Assembly (NCBI RefSeq): GCF_963675165.1
Contig: NC_087377.1
Span: 7,209,122 to 7,273,121 of the forward strand
Reading direction: 5' to 3'
DNA length: 64,000 bases
DNA from: Halichondria panicea
Lineage: Eukaryota; Porifera; Demospongiae; Suberitida; Halichondriidae
Part shown: piece after piece, positions 12,722-22,755 of the stretch
How positions within the stretch are numbered: position 1 is the first letter of the stretch
Layout: each line of letters starts with the position of its first letter
The notes under the pieces: model-generated
Database searches by the model: none
What the model was told of the DNA's origin: nothing
What the model saw: the letters and a program-made list of their open reading frames with translations, nothing else
Program-made: the position numbers and the translations under genes

Positions 12722-15700
12722 TCAGTTAACGTTAACATAATTTGCACGACTTGTTTTTCCCTGAGGCAACACATCCTCGTACTCATGAACTGGCTCAATA
12801 CTTTCATACTCTCCCTCTGTTGCTGCCGGGGCTTGTGAGTCATCGATCCTTTGTCCCCGTGGTTTCTTTGTCTGCTCATAAGCAATGTTCCTCGTCAGTA
12901 CTGGAGCATAAGCTTTGTTGGGCTGCTCAATTCCTGCAAATGTTGATGACCAATCCACTATTCCATCTGACTCCGGAATCTCAACTGTGTTGAGAAGAAG
13001 TAACATAAAAATTTTTTTAACTAATTGATATCACCTCTTTGTCTCTTCACAATAACCACGGCTACAACAATAGCTACGGTGACTATCAGGAGAAGCAGTA
13101 CCACGACCACGGTTATGATACCTTTATAACAGACAAAATACAATGTACACATGCAGCCAGCCATAAATTTCCACCATTCACCTGCTATTAGTACTATCAT
13201 GGGCGATGGAACTGGAGATCCAGTAGTATCAGGAGGTGATTGTGTAGGAACAGCTAGAGTGCATACAATTCTGAACTGAAACTAACTCTGGGCTTACTAG
13301 TTGGTAGCTCCACTTGACTAATGAAGGATACCTTCCCATCAAAGATGGTCTCACCAGAATCACTGTTCCAAGTGTACACTACCACATAAACATCGGAAGT
13401 GGCATTAAGAGTGACAGTGGTTCTGTCATTAGGTGGTTCAATAAAACCAATCATCACCATCGGATCAAGAGAGGTTGGAGAGGTTTTAGATTGAAACAAC
13501 GCTAGACAACTCTGGCCAGTGGTAGTGCAGGTCACTTCAGCACTTCCATTTGATAGTTTAGTGACAGTGATGCCCTCAGAATTAGGTGGAGAATTTGGTT
13601 CACTGGAAGATTCTGAGGAAATGGTAACCAAAAATAAATTACTACAAAAGAAGGTACATGTACAAGATTGACACACTGGTCGACTCACCATTACTCAAAA
13701 ACATAGTTTCATCGTCAGCCGCCACAGACATGGGAATTCTTGGTACACTCATATTGTTGTTCTCAAGGTCAAATGCAACCACACTGTAATTTCCACTAAC
13801 AGCCACCGGGATAGTAAAATGGTCACTTATATTCCATCGAATTGGCAGCAGCCTTATGCTTTCTAAGCCCAATGAGTTGTCAGGCAATACACCTATCACA
13901 CAGACAAGAGCTCCGGGAGAGATGGTACCTTCAACATACTCAATGCTCGCACAGTTTCCTTCAGGGCAAACGTCCACACTCAAATCTTGAACATCAGTTG
14001 TTCCTATGGAAAATGTTGTAAATATTAAATACAGTAGAACTTCAATTATCCGGACACTTTGGTTCCAGAGGCAGACCAGATAACTTAATATGCTAGATAA
14101 TCGAATGGATAAACCACCATGTCTTGATGATAAACAGCAGTGTCTGTGGCGCAAACAGGGTTTCATCTAGGATTAAAAGTTTGGGGGGGGGGAAGGTTTA
14201 CGCACGCCGCAAAATGTTTGGCTACTCCCACATGTGTTGATCACACCCCTTATAGCATTACAGTAGATCTATTTACATATTGCACATCATAGACAGTACT
14301 AATGTGATGTCATTATTATACACAAATTTTGGGGGAGAAGATGAGTATTTGGGGGGGGGGTGAACCCCCCACTAGATGAAACTCTGGCAAAAAATAAATA
14401 TGCCTGTGTCCACGGTAACAGCAGGTAATTGCACATGCGCATTAAGGAACACGCCCATTTTCAGAAAAAATTGCCAAGCCGGATAATCGAGGTTTCAGAT
14501 AATAGAGGGCCGGATAATTGAGGTTCTACTGTAACTACTACTGAATAACACGACTTACTGATTAGCATGTCCTTGAATATGAGGCGCACACCCATGATTG
14601 AAGTAAATGTCACAGATATGTTGATTATCCGGTCAGTGGGAAGCGAGACACTTATCATTTGAGGGTCTTCGATGGTTTTATGGATGGGTTCTGATATGTC
14701 AGAGTTCACTTGGTAGGAGGTGAAGCTGGTACAGTTGGGTACCTGAGAGGTGAGCTGAATAAGTGTGTCTTACAGTCAATACGTCTCTTACCATACCACC
14801 GAGATGTACTATTTTCCTCAACACATTTCTTCCCTGACTAATACGGGGAGCGACATTGTTATTGTCTGTGGTAATTGCCAACCTTAAAATACGTTTAAAA
14901 AACATTCACAGTACCTGTTACTCGTGTAAAGAACCCAGTGACTGGTTCACTGGACCTTCCTTCCATTCCTGACTCACTAGTAATTGGAGTTACAGTGAAG
15001 GAGAATATATCACAGACAGTGTGGTTCTTAAGTTGTTTATAATTAAACTGCACTTGATTTTGAATCCCATTCAGAGGAGAAAGTGCAACCATCTCATTGG
15101 TGACAAGAGGCACCAGGGAGATGTCCACACGGTAGGCGAGGTTATTTATAGTGAAATTATTCATTACGGAGACGGTAATTTTGGTTTCACCATTCAACAC
15201 CTCAAGAATTACAGGCTCTGAAAAAATAAGCATAGCAACTCAAGGTATACTTTCTACAAATACACCACTCACCAACTATCAATGTTGCATTTCTTGAGAA
15301 CACTACACCACTCAGTGAAACTGCTGCACACTGAACGACACTGTTGTTGAACTGTGAACTGGCTGGGACGATCAGTACAGAGGGACGACCTTCACTTCCT
15401 TCAACTACTCTGATTTCAGATGTAAGGCTTGTAGACCCTATGCCATTCACAAACCAAAGATGACCTAGTGCTCCAGGAGACAGGCACTCAAACTCTGCCA
15501 ATAATCCCTCGGCATGTACCACTACCACTGACTCAGGCTCAATTGTAAACTGCTGGGCTGTGTACATGCACGATAATGTATAGTACTAGGAAGATGGAAA
15601 GGCCAATTGAATATAATGTACATCACTATAATTATACCTATATGATACGAACAAAAAATTAATAGTACTCTTCTAGTGTATGTTTCGAAATAGTACTCCT

Positions 15701-16689
15701 ATTATTGCACAACAGACCTAATAATTTGATAATACAGTAAATGTTACGTCTATAACTATCGTCTTCTTCTAATTATATACAGCAACGCACAAATAGAACA
15801 AGGGGAAAAATCTAGTTTGGCGCTTATTGGAGTGGGACTTAGAGTTAATGTAAAGTACATGATAGTAGCTGGGCTATAAATGGATCAACTGTACGCGTTG
15901 TGTACGTATAGATAGCGTTGAACGATTTTAGGCCGCGTTCTAATAACCCGCCAATAACCCAGACTTTACTTGCCGCTCAATTAATTGGAGCGCTTTATGA
16001 TGGCGCTGTAATTAGAAGAAATACGGTATTATCTACACTATGGGCCATCAGTCTGCCACATTCTTTCAATTACATCCACAATCTCAATTGTGGTAGCATT
16101 AGTCTATAAATAGCAAGAGTACCAATTATTAATAATATTGGGCCCAATTGCGATAAGAATTTCTGAATAGCAAAATAATCCCAAGACCATGCATACCGTA
16201 ATACCACGATTTAAGGGGACACTTTTAAATAATTACGATTCCACAGGTCGCGTTTAAAAATTATGTTGGTATCCTGGTGTCGCATATTTAAAGGGACATC
16301 TTAATTGGATGTAACTTGATTTCAGGCCGCATAAAAAACATGTATTTTCTAGTGGGCTATAATCGAGGCTAGGGTACGTGTGTGGCTCTAATAATTTACC
16401 TCCGTTTAGGATGCGACATTAATTTTTTGTAATCGCTACTTTTAGATAGTCTTGCACCAGCCCCAATTAAAATTGTTATCGACCTCAGCGTTCAAATAAT
16501 GGGGCTGGCTGAGCGAGACTGACTTTTAGAGGTCAGAAAATTGCCTGAGCTCGAGGCTGAGGGTGTCGCATAATTATTATATATTTGGAGCGAGGTGGTC
16601 TTACGGTAGCTACTTACTTACATACCTTTTACAGCTATGGTGAATGTCCCCACAAACAGAAGGAATGTCAAACTAGTGTAATCATCCAT
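12722..16689 (-). CDS. Receptor gene B: Ig/FN3-like single-pass receptor
   Basis: A complete member of the receptor family, unnamed. Exons run leftwards: signal peptide 16689-16626 (MDDYTSLTFLLF), Ig-like 15557-15273, FN3-like 15217-14915, linker 14865-14792, beta module 14742-14559, beta module 14003-13689, beta module 13612-13298, stalk 13253-13182, membrane 13121-13035 and tail 12984-12722. All phases agree (1 throughout, 0 after the linker). The Ig domain has both cysteines (EFECLSP and VVQCAAV). The helix is IITVVVVLLLLIVTVAIVVA, followed by basic VKRQR. The tail carries tyrosines in YAPV, YEQT, YESI, YEDV and a terminal YVNV. YESI and YEDV are five residues apart, ITAM-like but tighter than the canonical 6-8 spacing. 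There is no 15-nt microexon, unlike A, D and E. A MITE sits in the intron at 14029-14533. Function is unproven; an immune- or self-recognition-type receptor is inference. Confidence 0.87.
14029..14533. mobile_element. MITE inside gene B intron
   Basis: The ends are TACAGTAGAACTTCAATTAT and the near complement ATAATTGAGGTTCTACTGTA. It lies wholly inside the intron between beta-module exons 14559 and 14003 and so does not disturb the coding sequence. Sister copies occur at 4907-5116 (half), 29945-30237 and 31803-32092. It contains runs of G that look like secondary decay. Confidence 0.85.
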
Positions 16690-17786
16690 CAAAGCATAGG
16701 TGTGCCAAGCTGGCTATGTAGTAGAAAATAAATCATAGATCTATAGTATGACTATAGGGCACTAACCGTTAGAGAGAGGACGTGTGCATTCTAATCACGT
16801 GCACTGTAAACCGCGTGGACGTGCGCCTGTCCAGAAAGCCAGAAATCGGAAAAAGCGGAAGTGAAGGGTAAATGAGTGGGCGTAGCAGGGCAATGCATTC
16901 CAAGGTTAACCCTTGACTTTGTAGAAAGCTGGCCAGCCTAGTTTTAAGAGTCAGGTAAGTAGACTCTTCATTGTCTGCAGTATAGACTCGATATAGCTAG
17001 CTACTTGCACATGTCTGCAGTAGACTCTAGCTAGCTACATGCACAATGACTGAATTAATTATGTCTGTACACTGAGCTAGATTTAGTATGAATTTAACAT
17101 TATCATTTTTTAAGGTGTGTTCAGTAATTCAGCCAGTCACCTAACTCCTACTTATACTCCCCAATTTATTGTCCTGAGGTTATTTGCAATTGGCTCTACT
17201 GAAACACGCCGGGCCACTTTTCTGACTTTCTGAGAGCCATGATTCGAGAACGGGAACTGGAATAATTATGTTCAATCCTGGTCTATATATATAGACAAGC
17301 AAGTATCAGCCAATAAGTTATGTTGAAATACTCAAGTTACTTTAATCGACTGGAACTTGCTGAGAAACTTTTCTGACTTTCCGAGAGCAGTGATTCGTTA
17401 ACGGGAACCCTGAAAAATAATAATATTCAGTGCTGGTCTAGACATGCATGCATGCAGATATCAGCCAGTATGTTGATATATATACTCTTCTGAGGTTACT
17501 TTAATCGACTGGAACTTGCTGAGCAACTTTTCTGACTTTCCGAGAGCTGACTGTGATTCGTTAACGGGAACCCAGAAAAATAATATATTCATGCAGTGCT
17601 GATCTAGACATGCATGCAGATATATCAGCCAGTATGTTCATTGTTGATATAATTATACTCAAGTTTCCATTCTGAGGTTACTTTAATCGACTGGAACTTG
17701 CTGAGCAACTTTTCTGACTTTCCGAGAGCTGTGGTTCGTTAACGGGAACCCTGAAAAATAATATATTCAGTAGTGGATAGGAGAGC
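16690..17786. repeat. Gene B upstream region with about four ~170-bp tandem repeats
   Basis: From about 17173 to 17775 a unit recurs about four times, each with CTTTTCTGACTTTCCGAGAGC, ATTCGTTAACGGGAACC and a CAGTGCTGGTCTAGACATG-like stretch. The first unit is the most diverged. No coding exon is visible between gene B's start codon and the repeats; the proximal part (16690-16960) is presumably gene B's promoter. Confidence 0.75.
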
Positions 17787-17789
17787 TAG

Positions 17790-17932
17790 AAACCAGGGAT
17801 ACAAAACCGTAGCGCAGTCCTCCATGTAATTATTTGCGAGCGCAGTTAATTACACGGAGTGCTTCACCGGATGTCAGTCCTTTTACATAGGGCGTGGGCG
17901 GTCGTTTCCAATCCCTTTCTTTTGTATCCCTG
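17790..17932. mobile_element. Small MITE with CAGGGATACAAAA ends
   Basis: Begins CAGGGATACAAAA and ends TTTTGTATCCCTG. Much of the interior (for example GAGTGCTTCACCGGATGTCA) recurs at 40725-40857, at the right part of the insertion in the second large element. Confidence 0.75.
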
Positions 17933-18348
17933 CTTTAGCCAATAAATAATTATATCAACACGAGGTTCTCACAAAGTACAAAAGATAATGTAATGCTAAA
18001 TATCGTGACAATACCCTCACCCATACAAAAAAACTGACCTAATACCCACACTATAATGATATTTACTGTACCAACATCAATATTGAGCCATTGAATTTTC
18101 TGAAGGTATGAGTATGGTCCCTGTCAGTGTGTGCGTGGGTACGATTAATTTTCTGATAGGTGATATATATCTTCCTGTTGTGAGTATGTGTGGCATAGGT
18201 ATGATTTGCTGAGGGTATAGTTTTCTTGTGTGAGCAGAAATTCTGAGGGCACCATTATCTGTGGGTCACTTTCTGCACTGTCAGCATTTTTGGGTCCAGT
18301 TTTGGTATAGCCTCGAATCCAGGCCGATTAAAACGGCCTGGTATCTAT

Positions 18349-18423
18349 TAGCCTCGAACCAGGCCCAACGTAAAATTGGGCCTGGTTCGAGGCCAATTTT
18401 ATATTGGGCCTGGTTCGAGGCTA
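18349..18423. mobile_element. 75-bp MITE with TAGCCTCGA termini and 9-bp target duplication
   Basis: The element starts TAGCCTCGAACCAGGCC and ends in its complement GGCCTGGTTCGAGGCTA. It is flanked on both sides by GGTATCTAT (18340-18348 and 18424-18432). It shares termini and target-duplication length with 41204-43263 and 56499-56556. Confidence 0.85.
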
Positions 18424-18525
18424 GGTATCTATTGCAGGTGTAATTAATCATAGGCGTGGTCCATACACGCCCATGTACTATCTAAAATGTATATGAAGCT
18501 TTATACCAGCTTTATAGCCTAGCTA

Positions 18526-18719
18526 GCTAGCTGTGGCCCTCTATGGTTGTCGAGAAGGCTTGCACACTAATCTGAAACCAGAAGAGGCTCTCATCTACCT
18601 CTATGATGGTTGGATGGTCGTGATTTATTGAACTGTACAAATGAGAGCTTCTTCTGGCTTCAGACTAGTGTGCAAGCCTTCTTGACAACACCATAGAGGG
18701 CCACAGCTAGCCAGCAAGT
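18526..18719. repeat. Inverted repeat next to the BEL insertion
   Basis: TGTGGCCCTCTATGGTTGTC and the GGCTTGCACAC stretch are followed about 100 bases later by their reverse complements. This is a MITE-like palindrome with no coding content. The BEL/Pao element lies just to its right. Confidence 0.75.
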
Positions 18720-18750
18720 CTTCTCGACAACGCAATAGAGAGCATAAGCC

Positions 18751-18945
18751 TGTAAATAATCAGAATTCACTCTTACTTAACCGTTCAAACTGTTATTATT
18801 TTCGTTATACTACAGGATTCAATTAGATTGACTCTTGTTCATCTTTCATTCATTTCTCACAACATGTGTCTGATCATGTGATTACAATACTGATGACATA
18901 ATGTGTAGTGACACAATAACTAGTAAGATAACATAATTTCCAACA
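18751..18945 (-). repeat. 3' LTR of BEL/Pao element
   Basis: 195 bp, base-for-base identical by eye to the other LTR at 24722-24916. In element orientation it starts TGTTGGAAAT and ends ATTATTTACA. It is preceded (element sense) by the purine-rich tract AACGGGGGGAGTG at 18946-18958. The flank AGCC (18747-18750) matches AGCC at 24917-24920, a likely 4-bp target duplication. Confidence 0.95.
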
Positions 18946-18958
18946 CACTCCCCCCGTT
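18946..18958 (-). other. Polypurine tract of BEL/Pao element
   Basis: AACGGGGGGAGTG, mostly purine in element orientation and directly abutting the 3' LTR, as expected for the plus-strand DNA primer. Confidence 0.8.
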
Positions 18959-19013
18959 GACCAAACATGGTCAACAATCGGGATAACATAATCATAAGTT
19001 CAGTTCATTAAGT

Positions 19014-21536
19014 TCAATCGTCTTCCAGTTCATACATACAAGCCTTCCTGCGTTCATCAGCTTTTTGGGCTGCAACGCGTGTTGTTCTTTGTCGAGTTTC
19101 CACAGGATCTTCCGTGACCACATCAGCTTCTTGTTCGGTGTCAGGTTCCTCGGCATCGTTAGTCGGCATCTCTGATCCATTGGGACATCTCACTTCTAAG
19201 GGGTATAGTAGTTGGATCGGTCGATGCAGCAGAGTCTGTTGGCGACCTCTCGTGGCCATCTTGACTGTGGCACCCCTGAATTGTCCATCTCGACCCTTCA
19301 TGAGTTCCTGTATCCTCCCGAGCTTCCAAAGTTCACGGGGTAGGTGTTCGTTGTGTACGATCACGATATCTCCAATCGACAGGTTGTGGTCTCCAGTATT
19401 GGCAATTTTCTTCGCAGAATGGTAATGGGCTACCCTTAGTTCTGCTAAATACTCGGTTCTCCATCTATTCCAAAAGTGATTCAATGTACTGCTGAGATGC
19501 TTAACGCGTTTCGCAAGTTGTGTAGCATTGATTGAGAACTCTTCATCCTCGGTAGAATCACATAGATATCCAATGTGGTCGGGTAAGTTTAGAATTCGAC
19601 GTCCCACAATTAAATGAGAAGGAGTGAGTGCTTCCTCCAAATCGTTGGCCGAGATGTATGACAATGGTCTTGAGTTAATAACGGCTTCGATTTCCGTGAC
19701 TGCAGTGAGGAGTTCATCTTGCGAGAGGTGGGCTCTCCCTATCACTTTTCGTAGGCAACGTTTTGTCGATTTGACCATTCTCTCGAAGACAACTCCCCAC
19801 CATGGTGCGCGTTCAACGTTGAACACCCATTCGCAGCTTAGTTCCGCTAAGTGTTCCTTGACAGTACCGTCCTGGAAAATAGCCTTCATATACTTGGCTG
19901 CTGCTTTGAACGTTTTTCCGTTGTCAGACAAGAACTTTCGGGGTAAATCTCTTCTGGATGCAAATCTCTTCAAACATCTTAAGAACGTTAACGTGGATTG
20001 GTTTGAGACGATGTCCAGATGTACAGCTCGAGTGACTAAGCACGTAAACAGACAGATCCATACTTTGTCGGGTGTAACCGAACCACGGATGCTCAAAGGG
20101 CCAGCAAAGTCGACACCAGTGTACGAAAAGGCTGGATCTTCCTTCACTCTGAACGTGGGTAAAGGTGGTGGTGGTGGAGTCTTGAAGGGTGCTCCTTCGA
20201 ATCTTCTGCACAGAACACATCGGTGAATGATGCACTTCGTTAGACTTCTCCCTTTCGGTATCCAGAAACTTCTCCTGGTCTCAGTCAGTGTTTCCTTCAC
20301 TCCGTTATGGCAAACCCGCTCATGGGCTCTTCTCACAATCAGTTTAGTCAGAGGATGGGTTCTGGGTAGGAGTATTGGGTGCCTGGTAGCATACGGGATT
20401 TCTGTATTGGAGAGTCTTCCTCCACAACGCCATATTCCTTTCTCGTCTTTGAAGAGGTTTAGCTGTTTCTCCTGAGCCTTGAAGTTTTTCTCTTGGACCA
20501 ACTGTCGCTGTGCGGTCGTTATCCACAATCCTTCCGCATGGGCTAGCTCTTCTGGGGTCAGGTTGGCTGAGATGTCAATGTAACTCCTCTTGAATACTCC
20601 AACTGCTCTCAGGACTTGGGCCGTTACTCTCAACAGTCTTGACAATGTACCAAAACTCTCGCAGTCCAACAACTCACTTATGCTGCCCTCGGAGTCAGTC
20701 GCTACAAGGTTGAGCGATCTCAGGGCACTTGTCTTCAGTTCTGCAGAACATTCTTCTGGCATCAGATGCGTTTTCGCTTCTCCGCAAGGTGTGTTGTCTG
20801 CATCCAGCCACTCAGGACCTCTTCGCCACAGCTGATTCACTGACAATTCCAATGGTGGAAGTCCTCTCGAAGGTAGGTCGGCAGGATTAGATATTCCTGG
20901 GCAGTGTCTCCAGTGATTGGGGTGGACGTTTTTCCGAATCTCATTAACCCTGTTTTGTACGAAGGGTTTCCACTCTTTGCTAATGCCACGAATCCAATAG
21001 AGTGCAACTTGTGAATCCGTGAAACACGAAATCTCTAATTGAGATAGGGTTGGCTGGAGACTGTCTGAGACTGCTACAATCAGTTTGGAAAGAAGGAAGG
21101 CTGAGAGGAGCTCCAAGCGTGGTATAGTCTGAGCTTGAAGTGGTGCAACTCTCGTCTTGGAAACGACAAAGTGGACGGTCGTGGTGGCCTCTGTCCTCAG
21201 CACCAAATAGACCACTGCAGCGTAGGCTCTTGTCGATGCATCACAAAATCCGTATAGAGTCATGGAGAGTGGAGTACCATTAACATTGTGGAAGTAGCTT
21301 CTGGGCATCGAGACCAGACCACCTTCCCCGAGATCGGCCACCAAGTCCTTCCATTCTTGCATCAATTCCTCTGGTAAGGTACTGTCCCACTCAACTTTGT
21401 TCTGGCATAGCTTCTGGAACAGGATCTTGAACTTGATAGTAACAGGTGCTAGAAATCCCAATGGGTCGTAAAACTTCCCAATCAGGCTAACAACGTTCCG
21501 TTTGGTTGGTCGCAGACTTGTCGCGAGTTGAGCCAA
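19014..21536 (-). CDS. pol: BEL/Pao pol, RNase H and integrase part
   Basis: 840 codons. Visible order: the end of the reverse-transcriptase region (SLIGKFYDPLGFLAPVTIK), RNase H (YGFCDAS near residue 95, FTDSQVALYW near 170), integrase zinc finger (HERVCHNG and CVLCRR, near 395-440), catalytic core (YTGVDFAGP near 480, FLSDNGKTF near 540, then WWGVVFERMV) and a C-terminal DUF5641-like segment (LPRELWKLGRIQEL). This frame is the continuation of the RT frame: homology continues upstream of the listed start to about 21610, where a one-base slip separates it from the RT frame. It is therefore not an independent gene but the downstream half of a broken polyprotein. Integrase would insert the cDNA copy. 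Confidence 0.93.
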   Translation of the reverse strand: MAQLATSLRPTKRNVVSLIGKFYDPLGFLAPVTIKFKILFQKLCQNKVEWDSTLPEELMQEWKDLVADLGEGGLVSMPRSYFHNVNGTPLSMTLYGFCDASTRAYAAVVYLVLRTEATTTVHFVVSKTRVAPLQAQTIPRLELLSAFLLSKLIVAVSDSLQPTLSQLEISCFTDSQVALYWIRGISKEWKPFVQNRVNEIRKNVHPNHWRHCPGISNPADLPSRGLPPLELSVNQLWRRGPEWLDADNTPCGEAKTHLMPEECSAELKTSALRSLNLVATDSEGSISELLDCESFGTLSRLLRVTAQVLRAVGVFKRSYIDISANLTPEELAHAEGLWITTAQRQLVQEKNFKAQEKQLNLFKDEKGIWRCGGRLSNTEIPYATRHPILLPRTHPLTKLIVRRAHERVCHNGVKETLTETRRSFWIPKGRSLTKCIIHRCVLCRRFEGAPFKTPPPPPLPTFRVKEDPAFSYTGVDFAGPLSIRGSVTPDKVWICLFTCLVTRAVHLDIVSNQSTLTFLRCLKRFASRRDLPRKFLSDNGKTFKAAAKYMKAIFQDGTVKEHLAELSCEWVFNVERAPWWGVVFERMVKSTKRCLRKVIGRAHLSQDELLTAVTEIEAVINSRPLSYISANDLEEALTPSHLIVGRRILNLPDHIGYLCDSTEDEEFSINATQLAKRVKHLSSTLNHFWNRWRTEYLAELRVAHYHSAKKIANTGDHNLSIGDIVIVHNEHLPRELWKLGRIQELMKGRDGQFRGATVKMATRGRQQTLLHRPIQLLYPLEVRCPNGSEMPTNDAEEPDTEQEADVVTEDPVETRQRTTRVAAQKADERRKACMYELEDD

Positions 21537-21586
21537 CTCCGAGACGTCAAAAATGAGGCAATCGGCAGTGGGGTTCCAGAGTACTC

Positions 21587-22705
21587 CTAGAATCTTGTTC
21601 TCTTCGACTCCTTCAGTGGGTGAACATCCGAGCGTAGCTTGGCATACGTCTCGTCCTTATTCTCTTCAGTGGGTGAACATCCGAGCGTAGCCTTGGCATA
21701 CGTCTCGTCCAGGCAGCTTTCTTGGGGTTGGGATTTTGTTGGTTGGATACCTTCTGCACAGTCAATACGTTGCTGTAGCTCTCTTGAGTTGGTCAGGAAT
21801 TTCCTGTGGTTGAATCCTCCGTGACGAAACATATCCTTAGCTTGGACGTATAGATCAAACGCTGCTTCTTCCGTTTCTGCACCTGTGACGATGTCGTCAA
21901 CGTAAGTTGATTGGAGTAGGCGTCGAACGGTGCCCTCGTTGGATTCCAAGTAACCTTCCAAGTGAAACTTGATCGTGGCATTGAGTAGGAAGGGGCTTGA
22001 GGATACGCCAAACACAACTCTGGCAAATCGGAACACTTGTAACTCTGGATTGTCCTTGGTGATATCGTCTATCCAAATAAACCGCAGGACATCACGGTCA
22101 CTGTCGTTAACTGCTATCATCAGAAACGCCTTTTCGACATCAGCTGTCAAGGCAATCGGATATGATCGGAATCGCAGCAATAAGTCGAGAATCAGTTGGT
22201 TGAACTTCGGACCTTTGTGCAAGCATTCATTCAGTGAGGGGCCGTCGGACTTGGCTGAAGCATCGTAAACAATGCGTAATTTCGTAGTAGTCTTGTCACT
22301 GCGCACGACGGCATGGTGAGGCAGGTAGTGTACCCGTTCCGGGTCCTTGCCTCCGATTTGGACAGTCTCGATGACTCCCTTTTCCAGTTGCTCCTTGATA
22401 GTGCGGTCGTACCGTTCCAATATTGCTGGATTCTGCCAGAGTCGGCATAGCATTCCTCGCATTCGTTTGAGGCTTAGTTGGTAGTTGTCCGGTAGAGGAT
22501 CGTGGAACTCCTTCCATGGGAGCGACACCTTGTACCGTCCCTCGTGGAAGGTGATGTCGCTAGCAAATTCATCGTACAGGGTCTTTTCTTCCTTGTTTAT
22601 GCCTAACGACTCGAGCTCCCAGAATGATCGTAACTGCTCGTCCAGCGCCGTGGACTCAAGTTCCTGGGTTTCGGCTCTGAGTACATGTGTGGTCGTCAGA
22701 TTCAT
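21587..22705 (-). CDS. pol: BEL/Pao pol, reverse transcriptase part
   Basis: 372 codons of Pao-type reverse transcriptase: KLRIVYDASAKSDGPSLNEC, the ALTADVEKAFL motif and the catalytic YVDD (STYVDDIVTGA). The frame is open upstream to about 22787, where homology continues (TKLGWVLSGPT), so the first methionine is not a true start. It ends in a frameshifted tail: bases 21612-21712 hold a tandem duplication of a ~50-bp segment, and the downstream copy (element sense) lacks one base (GTAGCTTGG against GTAGCCTTGG on the plus strand). That deletion throws the frame into an early stop at 21587. Confidence 0.93.
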   Translation of the reverse strand: MNLTTTHVLRAETQELESTALDEQLRSFWELESLGINKEEKTLYDEFASDITFHEGRYKVSLPWKEFHDPLPDNYQLSLKRMRGMLCRLWQNPAILERYDRTIKEQLEKGVIETVQIGGKDPERVHYLPHHAVVRSDKTTTKLRIVYDASAKSDGPSLNECLHKGPKFNQLILDLLLRFRSYPIALTADVEKAFLMIAVNDSDRDVLRFIWIDDITKDNPELQVFRFARVVFGVSSSPFLLNATIKFHLEGYLESNEGTVRRLLQSTYVDDIVTGAETEEAAFDLYVQAKDMFRHGGFNHRKFLTNSRELQQRIDCAEGIQPTKSQPQESCLDETYAKATLGCSPTEENKDETYAKLRSDVHPLKESKRTRF

Positions 22706-22755
22706 CGAGCATTGGGCTTGGTCTTTTGCTGGTGTAGGGCCAGACAGTACCCATC

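Noticed and set aside
18300-18425. GGTTCGAGGC words suggesting tRNA T-arms
   Set aside because: They are the termini of the TAGCCTCGA hairpin elements; no cloverleaf can be drawn. I found no tRNA or rRNA gene in the window.
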